From Bacteroidota bacterium (lineage in GTDB: Bacteria > Bacteroidota > Bacteroidia > NS11-12g > UBA9320), in NCBI GenBank assembly GCA_016124755.1, contig WGNA01000007.1, positions 124,001 through 188,000 on the forward strand: a stretch of 64,000 nucleotides of DNA, read 5' to 3'. Shown here piece after piece: positions 9,157-17,909 of this stretch. A program made the position numbers and the translations under genes. The stretch's first letter is position 1. Every line of letters begins with the position of its first letter. Under the pieces are notes generated by a model. That model worked only from the letters and a program-made list of their open reading frames with translations. It was not told the origin of the DNA and did not search any database.

Positions 9157-11619
9157 TTATTCAACCTTCCACTTCTTTGGATTCTTGACCAGTTGTTTCA
9201 TTAATCCCAACTCAAGAACATCCAGCATCTGTTTCACATAATGAAACTTCAAACCCTTTATATAATTAGCAGGTATATCTTCTATATCTTTTCGGTTGCT
9301 TTCTGAAAGAATTATTTCCTTGATCCCCGCACGTCTTGCTGCCAGTATCTTTTCCTTAATACCTCCAACAGGCAAGACTCTTCCTCGCAGGGTAATTTCA
9401 CCTGTCATCGCCAATCTGGGTTTTACCTTTCTTTGAGTTAATACACTCGCTAATGAGGTAAGTATGGTGATTCCTGCAGAAGGTCCGTCTTTGGGAACTG
9501 CCCCGGCGGGGAAATGAAGGTGAAAGTCATACAAATCGAAAATTCCGGGATTAATATTCAATTCGTCACAATTGGCTTTAAGGTAGGTTAATGCTGTGAT
9601 TGCAGATTCTTTCATCACGTCGCCCAACTGCCCGGTAAGAGTGAGTTTCCCTTTCCCCGGAGTCATGGTGCTTTCCACAAAAAGTATCTCCCCTCCTACC
9701 GATGTCCAGGCTAAACCGGTTACCACTCCCGCGATATCGTTGTTCTGATATTCTTCCTTTTCAATTCTCTGATTACCGAGTACTTCGTAGACGTATTGCT
9801 CAGAAATTAATTGGCCAATCTCTTCATCATTAACCACCTGCTTAGCCCGGTGTCTCGCCAAAGAAGCTATCTTTTTTTCAAGTCCCCGAACTCCGCTCTC
9901 CCTTGTATACTCCTCGATGATAACCGAAAGAACTTTATCGCTAATTTTAAACTGACCGGACTTTAAACCATGTTCCTTTCTTTGTTTCGGAACCAGATAT
10001 TTTTTAGCGATCTGTATTTTTTCTTCTAATGTATATCCGTTGATCTCAATGATTTCCATCCGGTCTAAAAGTGCCGGTTGCACTGTATCAAGTCTGTTCG
10101 CAGTTGCGATAAACATCACCCGGGACAAATCATAATCAAGATCAACATAGTTGTCGTGAAAGGAATTATTCTGTTCCGGATCTAAGATTTCAAGAAGCGC
10201 AGAAGACGGATCCCCTCGAAAGTCGTTGCCGATTTTATCAACTTCATCCAAAACAAAAACAGGGTTTGAAGTCCCGGCCTTTTTCAGAGATTGAATTATT
10301 CGTCCCGGCATTGCTCCGATATATGTCTTTCGATGACCTCTTAATTCCGCTTCATCGTGAAGACCCCCCAACGAAACACGGATGTACTTTCTGCCCATCG
10401 CTTTTGCAATTGATCTTCCGAGTGAAGTTTTTCCGACTCCGGGAGGTCCGTACAAACATAAGATCGGACTTTTCATGTCTCCTTTTAGTTTAAGAACTGC
10501 CAGATATTCCAGTATTCTATCTTTGACTTTCTCTAAACCAAAGTGATCTGCATCTAAAATTTTTCGTGCCTTCTTGAGATCAAAACTGTCTTTTGAGAAC
10601 TCATTCCAGGGAAGTTCCAGGAGTAATTCCGCATAATTTAAACTAACCGAATAATCCGGCGCTGCCGGATTCGTTCGCATGAGTTTATCTAATTCTTTAT
10701 CGAATGCTTTAGCAATGGCGGGTTCCCACTTCTTTTTTTGCCCTCTGCTTCTCAGCTCTTCAATTTCTTTATCGGGTGAATCTTGCCCCAGCTCCTCCTG
10801 AATTGCTCTGATCTGCTGATGCAGAAAATACTCGCGTTGCTGTTTATCCAGATCAACTTTAACCTTAGATTGAATCTGTGTTTTTAACTCCAGCATCTGA
10901 AGTTCACGGGTAAGGTGTCCCAAAACAACCTCTGCTCGTGTAGCCAGACTCCCGATTTCCAGAATGTTTTGTTTTTCCTGAATATCGATGTTGAGATTGG
11001 ATGCGATAAAATTGATCAGGAAGTTCGGGCTGTCAATATTCTTTAAAGCAAAGTTTGCTTCCGTCGGAATGTTGGGTGAAAGTTCAACAATTTGTGTTGC
11101 TAATTCTCTTACCGACGCAATCAGTGCCTTGTTTTCTTTATTAGAAACAAACGCAACTTCATCAATTGCTTCAACTTTGGCCTTTAAATAGGGTTCTTCG
11201 GAGGTGATTTCATTTAAGCTGAATTTTCGTTTGCCCTGAATAATTGCAGTAGTGTTTCCATCAGGCATCCGAATCATTTTTACGATGAACGCCACTGTAC
11301 CCATGCTGAATAAATCCTCAACTCCCGGATCTTCAACATGAGAATCCTTTTGAGAAATTACACCAACTATTTTATTCGTTTTGTAGGCGTCTTTTATTAA
11401 GCGTATTGCTTTATCCCTGCCCAGAGTGATCGGAAAAACAACCCCGGGAAATAAAACCGTATTTCTTATCGGAAGAATCGGGATCTCATCGGGAAAAGGT
11501 TCTTTATTAATTTCATTTTCTTCATCCTGAGTCATCAGGGTTACAAAACCCGGAGTGTCGATGTTGTCGTCGTCAGACTCAAGTTGGAGAAACATATCTT
11601 TAAATTCAGCCATTGTCAA
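9157..11619 (-). CDS. lon: ATP-dependent endopeptidase La (Lon)
   Basis: Lon is a cytoplasmic AAA+ serine protease that degrades misfolded and regulatory proteins. The 820-aa length fits the family. It has an N-terminal LON substrate-binding domain (IPILPIRNTVLFPGVVFP), Walker A GPPGVGKTS at about 391-399, Walker B VFVLDEVDKIG, and a C-terminal protease domain with the catalytic Ser in PKDGPSAGIT at about 714. ATG codons at 11619 and 11613 are both possible starts. It is convergent with porV and has a 59-bp gap to the upstream symporter gene. That gap holds a TGGCACA-type element shared with the groES upstream region and the orphan locus at 17.9 kb, which suggests stress control. Confidence 0.96.
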   Translation of the reverse strand: MTMAEFKDMFLQLESDDDNIDTPGFVTLMTQDEENEINKEPFPDEIPILPIRNTVLFPGVVFPITLGRDKAIRLIKDAYKTNKIVGVISQKDSHVEDPGVEDLFSMGTVAFIVKMIRMPDGNTTAIIQGKRKFSLNEITSEEPYLKAKVEAIDEVAFVSNKENKALIASVRELATQIVELSPNIPTEANFALKNIDSPNFLINFIASNLNIDIQEKQNILEIGSLATRAEVVLGHLTRELQMLELKTQIQSKVKVDLDKQQREYFLHQQIRAIQEELGQDSPDKEIEELRSRGQKKKWEPAIAKAFDKELDKLMRTNPAAPDYSVSLNYAELLLELPWNEFSKDSFDLKKARKILDADHFGLEKVKDRILEYLAVLKLKGDMKSPILCLYGPPGVGKTSLGRSIAKAMGRKYIRVSLGGLHDEAELRGHRKTYIGAMPGRIIQSLKKAGTSNPVFVLDEVDKIGNDFRGDPSSALLEILDPEQNNSFHDNYVDLDYDLSRVMFIATANRLDTVQPALLDRMEIIEINGYTLEEKIQIAKKYLVPKQRKEHGLKSGQFKISDKVLSVIIEEYTRESGVRGLEKKIASLARHRAKQVVNDEEIGQLISEQYVYEVLGNQRIEKEEYQNNDIAGVVTGLAWTSVGGEILFVESTMTPGKGKLTLTGQLGDVMKESAITALTYLKANCDELNINPGIFDLYDFHLHFPAGAVPKDGPSAGITILTSLASVLTQRKVKPRLAMTGEITLRGRVLPVGGIKEKILAARRAGIKEIILSESNRKDIEDIPANYIKGLKFHYVKQMLDVLELGLMKQLVKNPKKWKVE

Positions 11620-11659
11620 AGTGTCAGTTAACCGCCGGATTCAGCGGAGTAGCGCAATT

Positions 11660-11675
11660 TTCAACCTCTGTGCCA
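11660..11675 (-). promoter_or_regulatory. TGGCACA-type element upstream of lon (sigma-54-like)
   Basis: The minus strand reads TGGCACAGAGGTTGAA just after the symporter stop and about 41 bp before the lon start. It resembles the sigma-54 -24/-12 consensus (TGGCAC-N5-TTGC) but has GA rather than GC at -12. It differs at one base from the element at 17885-17900. Confidence 0.4.
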
Positions 11676-11678
11676 TGG

Positions 11679-13505
11679 TCAGGAAAACAGTTTCGCTTTC
11701 CTCGAAAAAGTGTTGAAAAGGAGGGTCGAAATTAATAGAGTTCCACCATATAAGGTTGCGGATCTCCATTCCTGCAAGACGATTTCACCAATAAAAAACA
11801 ATGCGGAGTAAACCAAAAAAATGGCAACCAACCAAGAGAGAAACATCCAGACGATATGTCCGTTGTCAGGTCTGCCATATTTGCCCCAGATGCCCGCCGG
11901 TTGAACCCGTTTAAAAAATTCGGATAAAATACTTTCTGAAGTCGGTTTGGTTAAAAAGGTTATTGCGATCCAAATAACTGTGGTAATGAAAACGGTTAGA
12001 ATCACCGTCCATGCAAAATCAAAGTACCAAACCTGAGAAGTTAAGTCTGCGATTTCGTCTTTTGTTAAACCCGATTCCAACCCCGATAAAAATATATTGC
12101 GCCGGATCATTATGAATCCATAAACAAGAAAAGGTGCAAGGGTAGCAGAAATTTCACTCCATACATTTATGCGATGCCAGTACCATCTTAGAATTAATAC
12201 AAGTCCCAAACCGGCTCCGCATTGAAAAATAAATTCCCAAACACCGGTTATCGTTTTGATCTGAGTTGTTACCAGCAGTGCAACAATCATTATAATAAAG
12301 GTTGCGATGCGGCTGATCAGAATGTAATTCTTGTCCCGTTGTTCTTCGGTTTTGAATTTCTGTGGCGGAGCAATGTAAGACTGGTATAAATCATTTACCA
12401 AATAACTGGCTCCCCAATTTAATTGGGTTGAAATTGTGCTCATGTAAGCTCCGAGAAATGCAACCAACAACAAGCCCCTTAATCCTAAAGGAAGATAATC
12501 CCGCATGGCCATTACATATCCCAATTTCTGATCTTCTGCGCTAAGATCCGGGTAGAGTACTACAGCACACAATGCCACAATAATCCATGGCCAGGGTCTT
12601 AAGCAATAATGGGCAATTTGAAAAAAGAGGGTCGAAAACACGGCGTCTTTTTCGGATCTTGTTCCCATCATTCGCTGTGCAATGTAGCCACCACCACCGG
12701 GCTCCGCTCCCGGATACCAGGATGCCCACCATAATATTCCGGCATAGGTTAAAAAGGTGATTACAGACAAACTGAGTGTTTTAATTCCGGATTCTGTTCC
12801 ACCAATTTTTGGAAAAAAATCCAGACTTCCCGGTGGTAGTTTTTCCTTTAAGCCGGAAATGCCACCAATGCTTTCACTTCGCAAAACAAGTACGGCTAAA
12901 ATGATACAGCCGGTCATCGCTATTATAAACTGAAAGGCATCGGTAACGGCAATTCCCTTAAGTCCGGAAACGGAGGAATAAAACATAATCACCAACATCG
13001 CACCTCCCGTTATCAGATAAAGACCCTGTTGATTGTGGTAGTCGAAGAATATTTCAACCAAAGCCATAAATGCCTGATTAACCCAAGCGATAATCATTGC
13101 ATTAATGAACAAACCCAGATATACCGATTTAAAACCTCTTAAGAACGAAGCTGCCTTGCCGCTGTATCTCAACTGTATAAACTCGACTTCTGTTAATATG
13201 CCCGAACGCCGCCACAACCGTGAAAAGAATATGGTAGTAAGCAGACCGCCTGCAAGCAAATTCCACCACAACCAGTTTCCGGCGATGCCGTTTTTGGCGA
13301 CCAATTCGGTAACGGCGAGCGGAGTGTCTGCAGCAAAGGTTGTTGCCACCATACTAAGACCTGCAAGATACCAGGGCATCGATCTTCCGCCGAGGAAAAA
13401 ACCGTCAAGACCGGCTTCCCCCTGCTTTCGATAAAGAAATGCAATTCCCAGTGACAGACAGATGAACGCAACAATAACGAACCAATCCCAAAAATTTAAT
13501 ACCAT
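11679..13505 (-). CDS. Sodium:solute symporter family transporter
   Basis: This is an inner-membrane transporter of the SSS family, which uses the sodium gradient to import a small solute. The 608-aa protein is almost entirely hydrophobic, with about 13-14 membrane segments. The N-terminus has the family features DGFFLGGRSMPWYLAGLSMVATTFAADTPL and a conserved LTEVEFIQLRYSG loop. The substrate (sugar, sialic acid, proline and others are known in the family) cannot be assigned from sequence alone. Downstream, 59 bp away, is lon. Upstream it is divergent from a lipoprotein gene. Confidence 0.88.
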   Translation of the reverse strand: MVLNFWDWFVIVAFICLSLGIAFLYRKQGEAGLDGFFLGGRSMPWYLAGLSMVATTFAADTPLAVTELVAKNGIAGNWLWWNLLAGGLLTTIFFSRLWRRSGILTEVEFIQLRYSGKAASFLRGFKSVYLGLFINAMIIAWVNQAFMALVEIFFDYHNQQGLYLITGGAMLVIMFYSSVSGLKGIAVTDAFQFIIAMTGCIILAVLVLRSESIGGISGLKEKLPPGSLDFFPKIGGTESGIKTLSLSVITFLTYAGILWWASWYPGAEPGGGGYIAQRMMGTRSEKDAVFSTLFFQIAHYCLRPWPWIIVALCAVVLYPDLSAEDQKLGYVMAMRDYLPLGLRGLLLVAFLGAYMSTISTQLNWGASYLVNDLYQSYIAPPQKFKTEEQRDKNYILISRIATFIIMIVALLVTTQIKTITGVWEFIFQCGAGLGLVLILRWYWHRINVWSEISATLAPFLVYGFIMIRRNIFLSGLESGLTKDEIADLTSQVWYFDFAWTVILTVFITTVIWIAITFLTKPTSESILSEFFKRVQPAGIWGKYGRPDNGHIVWMFLSWLVAIFLVYSALFFIGEIVLQEWRSATLYGGTLLISTLLFNTFSRKAKLFS

Positions 13506-13577
13506 GAATTGTACAATGAATATCTGTAAATAAAGAGTAAGTTTAGCCTACTGGTCAAAAGTACGGCAGACCCTATA

Positions 13578-13585
13578 TATATTTG
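13578..13585 (+). promoter_or_regulatory. Candidate -7 element for the lipoprotein gene
   Basis: TATATTTG matches TAnnTTTG exactly and lies 27 bp before the ATG at 13612. The -33 region is weak (CTGG at about 13551). Confidence 0.5.
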
Positions 13586-13611
13586 CCCGAAATATAATAG
13601 ACACGTACGCA

Positions 13612-14535
13612 ATGAAAAATCTTAAGATCAGTCTGATTGTAGCCCTGGTGATTGGCGCTACGTTAACATTTAATGCTTGTAATCCGGATGATGGCACAGA
13701 TGTAAGTGCAAATCCAAAACTTAATTTTCTGGCAGGAACAGGATACACATCCACAAACACCACAATTGCTGCCGGGTCTTCTTTTAAAGTTGGTTTGTCT
13801 GCATCACACACCAAAAAAATTGAAACACTGAAAATCCGTGTAAGTTATAGCGGAGGTAGCAAAGTTGTACCCGATAACTGTACCATCTGTGACACGACCA
13901 TTAACAAGGAGTCGTTTACTCTTGATTTCACAAACACTGTTGAAAATTCAATAGGCACAGAAACCTGGTATTTCACAGTAACGGATAAGGATGGTGCTTC
14001 CACAGAAAGCAGTTTAACCTTTACCAGAACTGCTGCCCCTAAAGCTGTGCGGGCTTCTCAAATCACCCTTGGAAATCAAAACTCAACTCAACTTGGGTCT
14101 TCTTTTAATATGCAGGCTTTCGCTGCAATGCTCTTAAAAGACGCGAAACTTGCTTCAGATTCTATTGATTTGTGTTATGTAAAAGATGATATAGGTGGGG
14201 CTGTTCTTTGTGCTCCAAGCAGCACTGTTGCAGCAACATATTTGAAAGGCACTTCAGGAACAAACGCTGTAAGCACATGGTCTACCCGAAATGCAACAAA
14301 AATCAGAAAAACTACCATTACAAAAACTGAGTTCGATGATATAGTTAAAACGAATTCAGCTAAATTATTGGCAGAGGTTTCCAGTACTGCTGCAACCACA
14401 GACAATGTAACGGTATCTGTAAATGATGTTTATTACGTTGGACCAGTAAGTGGTGCTAAATATTGCCTCATCAGAATCAATTCTATTGACGTGGATAATA
14501 CCATGACAATTGAAATGTTGGTAGAAGACGAATAA
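13612..14535 (+). CDS. Hypothetical secreted lipoprotein
   Basis: I do not recognise a family. The 307-aa protein begins with a lipoprotein signal peptide and lipobox (LTFNAC at about residues 18-23), so it should be lipid-anchored, probably at the cell surface. The mature part is rich in Thr, Ser and Asn. It appears to hold an Ig-like domain at about 30-140 (ETWYFTVTDKDGASTESSLTFTR) and a second domain with paired cysteines (DLCYV, AVLCAP). It has its own predicted promoter and a downstream terminator, so it is a monocistronic unit between the symporter gene and pfkA. Similar Ig-like lipoproteins of unknown function are common in Bacteroidota. Confidence 0.75.
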   Translation: MKNLKISLIVALVIGATLTFNACNPDDGTDVSANPKLNFLAGTGYTSTNTTIAAGSSFKVGLSASHTKKIETLKIRVSYSGGSKVVPDNCTICDTTINKESFTLDFTNTVENSIGTETWYFTVTDKDGASTESSLTFTRTAAPKAVRASQITLGNQNSTQLGSSFNMQAFAAMLLKDAKLASDSIDLCYVKDDIGGAVLCAPSSTVAATYLKGTSGTNAVSTWSTRNATKIRKTTITKTEFDDIVKTNSAKLLAEVSSTAATTDNVTVSVNDVYYVGPVSGAKYCLIRINSIDVDNTMTIEMLVEDE

Positions 14536-14557
14536 TTTTCAAAATTTCTAAAATATT

Positions 14558-14594
14558 AAAAGCCCGCCGGTTCGTTCCGACGGGCTTTTATTTT
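14558..14594 (+). terminator. Intrinsic terminator of the lipoprotein gene
   Basis: A 13-bp stem (AAAAGCCCGCCGG against CCGACGGGCTTTT, one mismatch) is followed by a T-rich tail. The T-tail overlaps the candidate -7 element of pfkA. Confidence 0.85.
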
Positions 14595-14596
14595 TG
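14589..14596 (+). promoter_or_regulatory. Candidate -7 element for pfkA
   Basis: TATTTTTG is an exact TAnnTTTG match placed in the T-tail of the preceding terminator. It lies 20 bp before the GTG start of pfkA. Confidence 0.5.
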
Positions 14597-14616
14597 CCAA
14601 AACGAAAAAAATAGTC

Positions 14617-15588
14617 GTGAAGAAAATTGCAGTATTTACTTCAGGTGGTGATGCGCCGGGCATGAACGCATGTATCCGCTCGGTTGTGAGAACCGGAATT
14701 TATGAAGGGTTGGAAGTGGAAGGAATCCGCCGCGGGTATCAGGGAATGATCGATAATGATTTTTTGCCTCTGGAACGAAGATCCGTTGCCAACATCATTC
14801 AGCTTGGCGGAACCATTCTTAAAACCGCAAGATGTCTCGACTTCATGACTCCCGAAGGAAGACAAAAAGCCGCTGACAATTTGCGAAGCAGAAACATCGA
14901 CGGTCTGGTTTGCATCGGAGGAAACGGTTCTTATACGGGAGCTTTAAAATTGTATGAGGAACACGGTATTCCAACCATCGGACTTCCGGGAACTATCGAC
15001 AACGACCTTTACGGCACCGACTATACTATTGGTTTCGATACTGCGATTAACACAGCCGTTCAGGCAATTGACAAAATTCGGGATACCGCAGATTCGCATG
15101 ACCGGGTTTTTCTGGTAGAAGTAATGGGAAGAGATGCCGGATTTATTGGAATTTCAGTCGGAATTTCCGGAGGAGCAGAAGGAATTCTCATCCCCGAAGA
15201 CACACATGATATGGAGAAGATTCACCGGTATTTCGACCGATCAGACAGAAGGTCAAAATCCTTTTCGATCATTGTGGTGGCGGAAGGTGACCAGGAAGGC
15301 GGCGTTCTGGTTTTATCTCAAAAACTCAGTGAAAAATATCCCGATCTCGATATTCGGGCAACGATTTTAGGCCACATCCAACGAGGAGGATCACCAACTG
15401 CAAACGACCGAATATTGGCGAGCCGATTGGGTTACTCTGCCGTACATGCACTTATTCAGGGCCACAAATCCCAGACTTTAGGAATCGTGAATGATAAAGT
15501 AAAAATGACCCCGTTTGATGAAGCCATTCACAAACACAAACCCATAAACAGTTCTCTTATAAGAATGGCCGAAATCCTTTCTTCATAA
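14617..15588 (+). CDS. pfkA: 6-phosphofructokinase
   Basis: This cytoplasmic enzyme phosphorylates fructose 6-phosphate to fructose 1,6-bisphosphate in glycolysis. At 323 aa it matches the short bacterial PfkA type. Visible motifs are TSGGDAPGMNACIR (residues 9-22), the catalytic PGTIDNDLYGTD (TIDND at 126-130), EVMGRDAGFI and GHIQRGGSP. The Mg-ATP loop reads GGNGSYTGA, with Asn at position 103 where E. coli PfkA has Asp (GGDGS). Gly104 is typical of ATP-dependent rather than PPi-dependent enzymes. The start is a GTG, chosen because the protein then begins MKKIAVFTSGG as in homologues. The 3' end overlaps the convergent aminotransferase gene by 6 bp. Confidence 0.95.
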   Translation: MKKIAVFTSGGDAPGMNACIRSVVRTGIYEGLEVEGIRRGYQGMIDNDFLPLERRSVANIIQLGGTILKTARCLDFMTPEGRQKAADNLRSRNIDGLVCIGGNGSYTGALKLYEEHGIPTIGLPGTIDNDLYGTDYTIGFDTAINTAVQAIDKIRDTADSHDRVFLVEVMGRDAGFIGISVGISGGAEGILIPEDTHDMEKIHRYFDRSDRRSKSFSIIVVAEGDQEGGVLVLSQKLSEKYPDLDIRATILGHIQRGGSPTANDRILASRLGYSAVHALIQGHKSQTLGIVNDKVKMTPFDEAIHKHKPINSSLIRMAEILSS

Positions 15589-16338
15589 GTTGCGATGAAT
15601 TTCTAATTTTCGAAATCCGTGAACTGAATTAATCAGAAAGATTCGATCGGATGAGAATAGAATATCAGCACTTATCGTTGCGGATCTGATTGGAATAAAA
15701 CTTTTCAAAAACTCGAGATAAGTCCCGGCCACAGCACCGGATTCTTCACAGGGAGTGAGCCATTCGCTATTGTGATTGATTAAAATGTTAGATGAAATTC
15801 CTTCGCAAATATTCCCGTAGTGATTAAATAAAATCATTTCATCGAAGCCCGAATCCCTTTTTTCTAAAGAAGCTAAAACATACATCATAGCGGAAGTTGA
15901 TTTAATAAAAGAGTACGGACTTACATATTTTTTAAAGGAACTAATACCAGCTTTGACAACCGGTATTTGGTTTAAATGATTATCTAGTTTTTGGGGTTCC
16001 AATGAATCGGAAAGGAAAAAACCAGATTCATTATGCACCTCCCGGAAGTTTAAAACAAAGTCCATTTTATCAGCATCCGGCATATAACTCCCGGATGCAT
16101 CTCTAAAAAAAGTAATGCGCCCGATTGCATGATTCTCTGAATTTTCGAATTGAATGAGTTTCTGGAAAAAAACTTCATCCCAATTGTGATCCCAGATCAT
16201 ACCCAACATAGCCGCTGATCTTTTCGCCCGGGAAATATTGAACCGGAGCAAAGGTGCCGTACCATTGATGAGTCTGAAAGTTTCAAAGAAACCGTCACCA
16301 TAAAGAAAAGACCGGTTTTCCTTTAATTCAGAACTCAT
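15583..16338 (-). CDS. Class IV aminotransferase (PabC / branched-chain type)
   Basis: This is a PLP enzyme of the aminotransferase class IV fold, which includes 4-amino-4-deoxychorismate lyase, branched-chain and D-amino acid aminotransferases. From ATG 16338 the protein has 251 aa and begins MSSELKENRSFLYGDGFFETFR, the usual fold start (YGDGFFET). The PLP lysine is probably the K in SFIKSTSAMMY. The C-terminal part contains GNICEGISSNIL, a common cofactor-phosphate loop. The open frame extends further upstream but that part is the end of the transporter gene in another frame. The ATG lies 2 nt after the transporter stop, indicating translational coupling. The size and weak match favour a PabC-like lyase in folate synthesis, but this is not certain. 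Confidence 0.8.
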   Translation of the reverse strand: MSSELKENRSFLYGDGFFETFRLINGTAPLLRFNISRAKRSAAMLGMIWDHNWDEVFFQKLIQFENSENHAIGRITFFRDASGSYMPDADKMDFVLNFREVHNESGFFLSDSLEPQKLDNHLNQIPVVKAGISSFKKYVSPYSFIKSTSAMMYVLASLEKRDSGFDEMILFNHYGNICEGISSNILINHNSEWLTPCEESGAVAGTYLEFLKSFIPIRSATISADILFSSDRIFLINSVHGFRKLEIHRNL

Positions 16339-16340
16339 TA

Positions 16341-17654
16341 TTAATAAAAGATTCCGGCTATCGTAGCAGTGAGCAAACAGGCAAGGGTTCCTCCCACCAG
16401 AGCGAGAAAACCAAGTTTTGAAAGAGTTGGTTTCTGATTGGGCGCAAGGCTCGCAATTCCTCCAATCTGAATACCGATAGATGCAATGTTGCTGAATCCA
16501 CAAAGTGCATACGTAAGAATAATAATCGTCTTATTTGACAGATCTATCTGCTTTTTTAATTCGGAAAAACTGTTGTAAGCGATAAATTCATTTAGGATGG
16601 TTTTTTCACCCAACAGACTTCCGGCTACCAATAAGTCTTGAGACGGCACACCACAAACCCATGCCAACGGGGCAAACACAACCCCCATTATAGCTTGCAT
16701 CGATAAACCTTTTAATTTCCCTCCTGTGATATTTTCAATCCAGGAATTAATCTGTGTTCTACCACCGATCTGATCATGAAGAACATAGTTGAACATGGCT
16801 ATAAATGCAGTAAATACAAGAAGCATTGCTCCTACATTTATTGCCAGTTTAAGTCCGTCTGATGTTCCGTTTGTGATGGCTTCTAAGAAGTTTGTCCCGA
16901 TTTTTTCTTTGTTAATTTTCATTTCCCGGTTCACCTCACCTGTTTCCGGAACCAACATTTTACTAAAAACCAAAGCTGCCGGTGCAGAAAGTACGCTGGC
17001 GGTTAACAAATGTTTCGCGAACTGTATTTGGGCTAATTTGTCTTCTCCTCCCAACATTCCAATATAACTGGCCAACACTCCGCCGGCGATGGTAGCCATT
17101 CCTCCGCACATAAGTGCCATTATTTCGGATTTCGACATCCCGGCTATATATGGTTTTACAACTAACGGTGCCTCCGTCTGGCCTACAAAAATGTTCGCTG
17201 CTGCAGATAAACTCTCCGCTCCGGAAAGCTTCATTGTCTTATTCATAATCCAGGCAATGCCGTACACTACCTTTTGCATTACTCCGAGGTAATACAACAA
17301 ACTGGTAAAAGCAGAGAAAAATACGATTGTGGGTAATACCTGAAACGCGAAGAGAAACCCAAAGCTGTTCACATCGAGCAATCCTTCAAACAACATTTTG
17401 GAACCTTCCATGGTAAATGAAGTGACTTTTGTAAAAGCGCGGGCACAGAAATCCAGCACTGTGCTAATCACTGGAACATAAAATACCAGAATTGCAAATA
17501 GAATTTGAATAAGAACTCCGGTTCCAACCAATGTCCAGTTTATGTGTTTCCGGTCACGGCTCATCAACCACGCTATCAGCAGTAGTAAAGCCATCCCAAG
17601 AACTCCGCGTAACAATCCGGTTATATCCGGATTGAGTTCAATTGTTTCTTGCAT
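16341..17654 (-). CDS. Concentrative nucleoside transporter, NupC (CNT) family
   Basis: This inner-membrane cation:nucleoside symporter imports nucleosides for salvage. The protein is about 437 aa with CNT hallmarks: an N-terminal membrane-helix block, GQTEAPLVVKPYIAGMSKSEIMALMCGGMATIAGGVLASY, SAPAALVFSKMLVPETGE, and a C-terminal NEFIAYNSF...ALCGFSNIASIGIQIGG block. The start at ATG 17654 (MQETIELNPDITG) is preferred to the upstream TTG/ATG codons. A near-consensus -7 (TATTTTG, minus strand, at about 17668-17674) lies just before it, so the extension would not be transcribed. It is followed by the aminotransferase gene with a 2-nt gap. Confidence 0.92.
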   Translation of the reverse strand: MQETIELNPDITGLLRGVLGMALLLLIAWLMSRDRKHINWTLVGTGVLIQILFAILVFYVPVISTVLDFCARAFTKVTSFTMEGSKMLFEGLLDVNSFGFLFAFQVLPTIVFFSAFTSLLYYLGVMQKVVYGIAWIMNKTMKLSGAESLSAAANIFVGQTEAPLVVKPYIAGMSKSEIMALMCGGMATIAGGVLASYIGMLGGEDKLAQIQFAKHLLTASVLSAPAALVFSKMLVPETGEVNREMKINKEKIGTNFLEAITNGTSDGLKLAINVGAMLLVFTAFIAMFNYVLHDQIGGRTQINSWIENITGGKLKGLSMQAIMGVVFAPLAWVCGVPSQDLLVAGSLLGEKTILNEFIAYNSFSELKKQIDLSNKTIIILTYALCGFSNIASIGIQIGGIASLAPNQKPTLSKLGFLALVGGTLACLLTATIAGIFY

Positions 17655-17884
17655 CGTTTTGTTGGGGCAAAATAATGGTTTTGAAATCAGTCGCAGAAGA
17701 GGAACCAGAATTCGTGTCATCGACAAATGTCACAAAAGATCAATTGTATTCCACATATTAGATTATAATCCCATAATGATTCTATTTTTAAGAAGTCTTT
17801 CTTTGGCACACATACCCACGAAACACACTTAATGCACTGATATTAAATTTTTTACACAAATATTCAGGTAGCATTCACCCCTCG

Positions 17885-17900
17885 TGGCACATAGGTTGAA
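17885..17900 (+). promoter_or_regulatory. Sigma-54-like TGGCACA element before the orphan transcript
   Basis: TGGCACATAGGTTGAA fits TGGCAC-N5-TTGC except for A at the last -12 position. It is identical at 15 of 16 bases to the element upstream of lon. If it is a promoter, transcription would start near 17910. Confidence 0.4.
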
Positions 17901-17909
17901 TTATATCTG

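Noticed and set aside
16339-16503. N-terminal extension of the class IV aminotransferase
   Set aside because: The extension lies within the transporter gene in another frame and carries no family similarity. The ATG two bases after the transporter stop begins the known fold.
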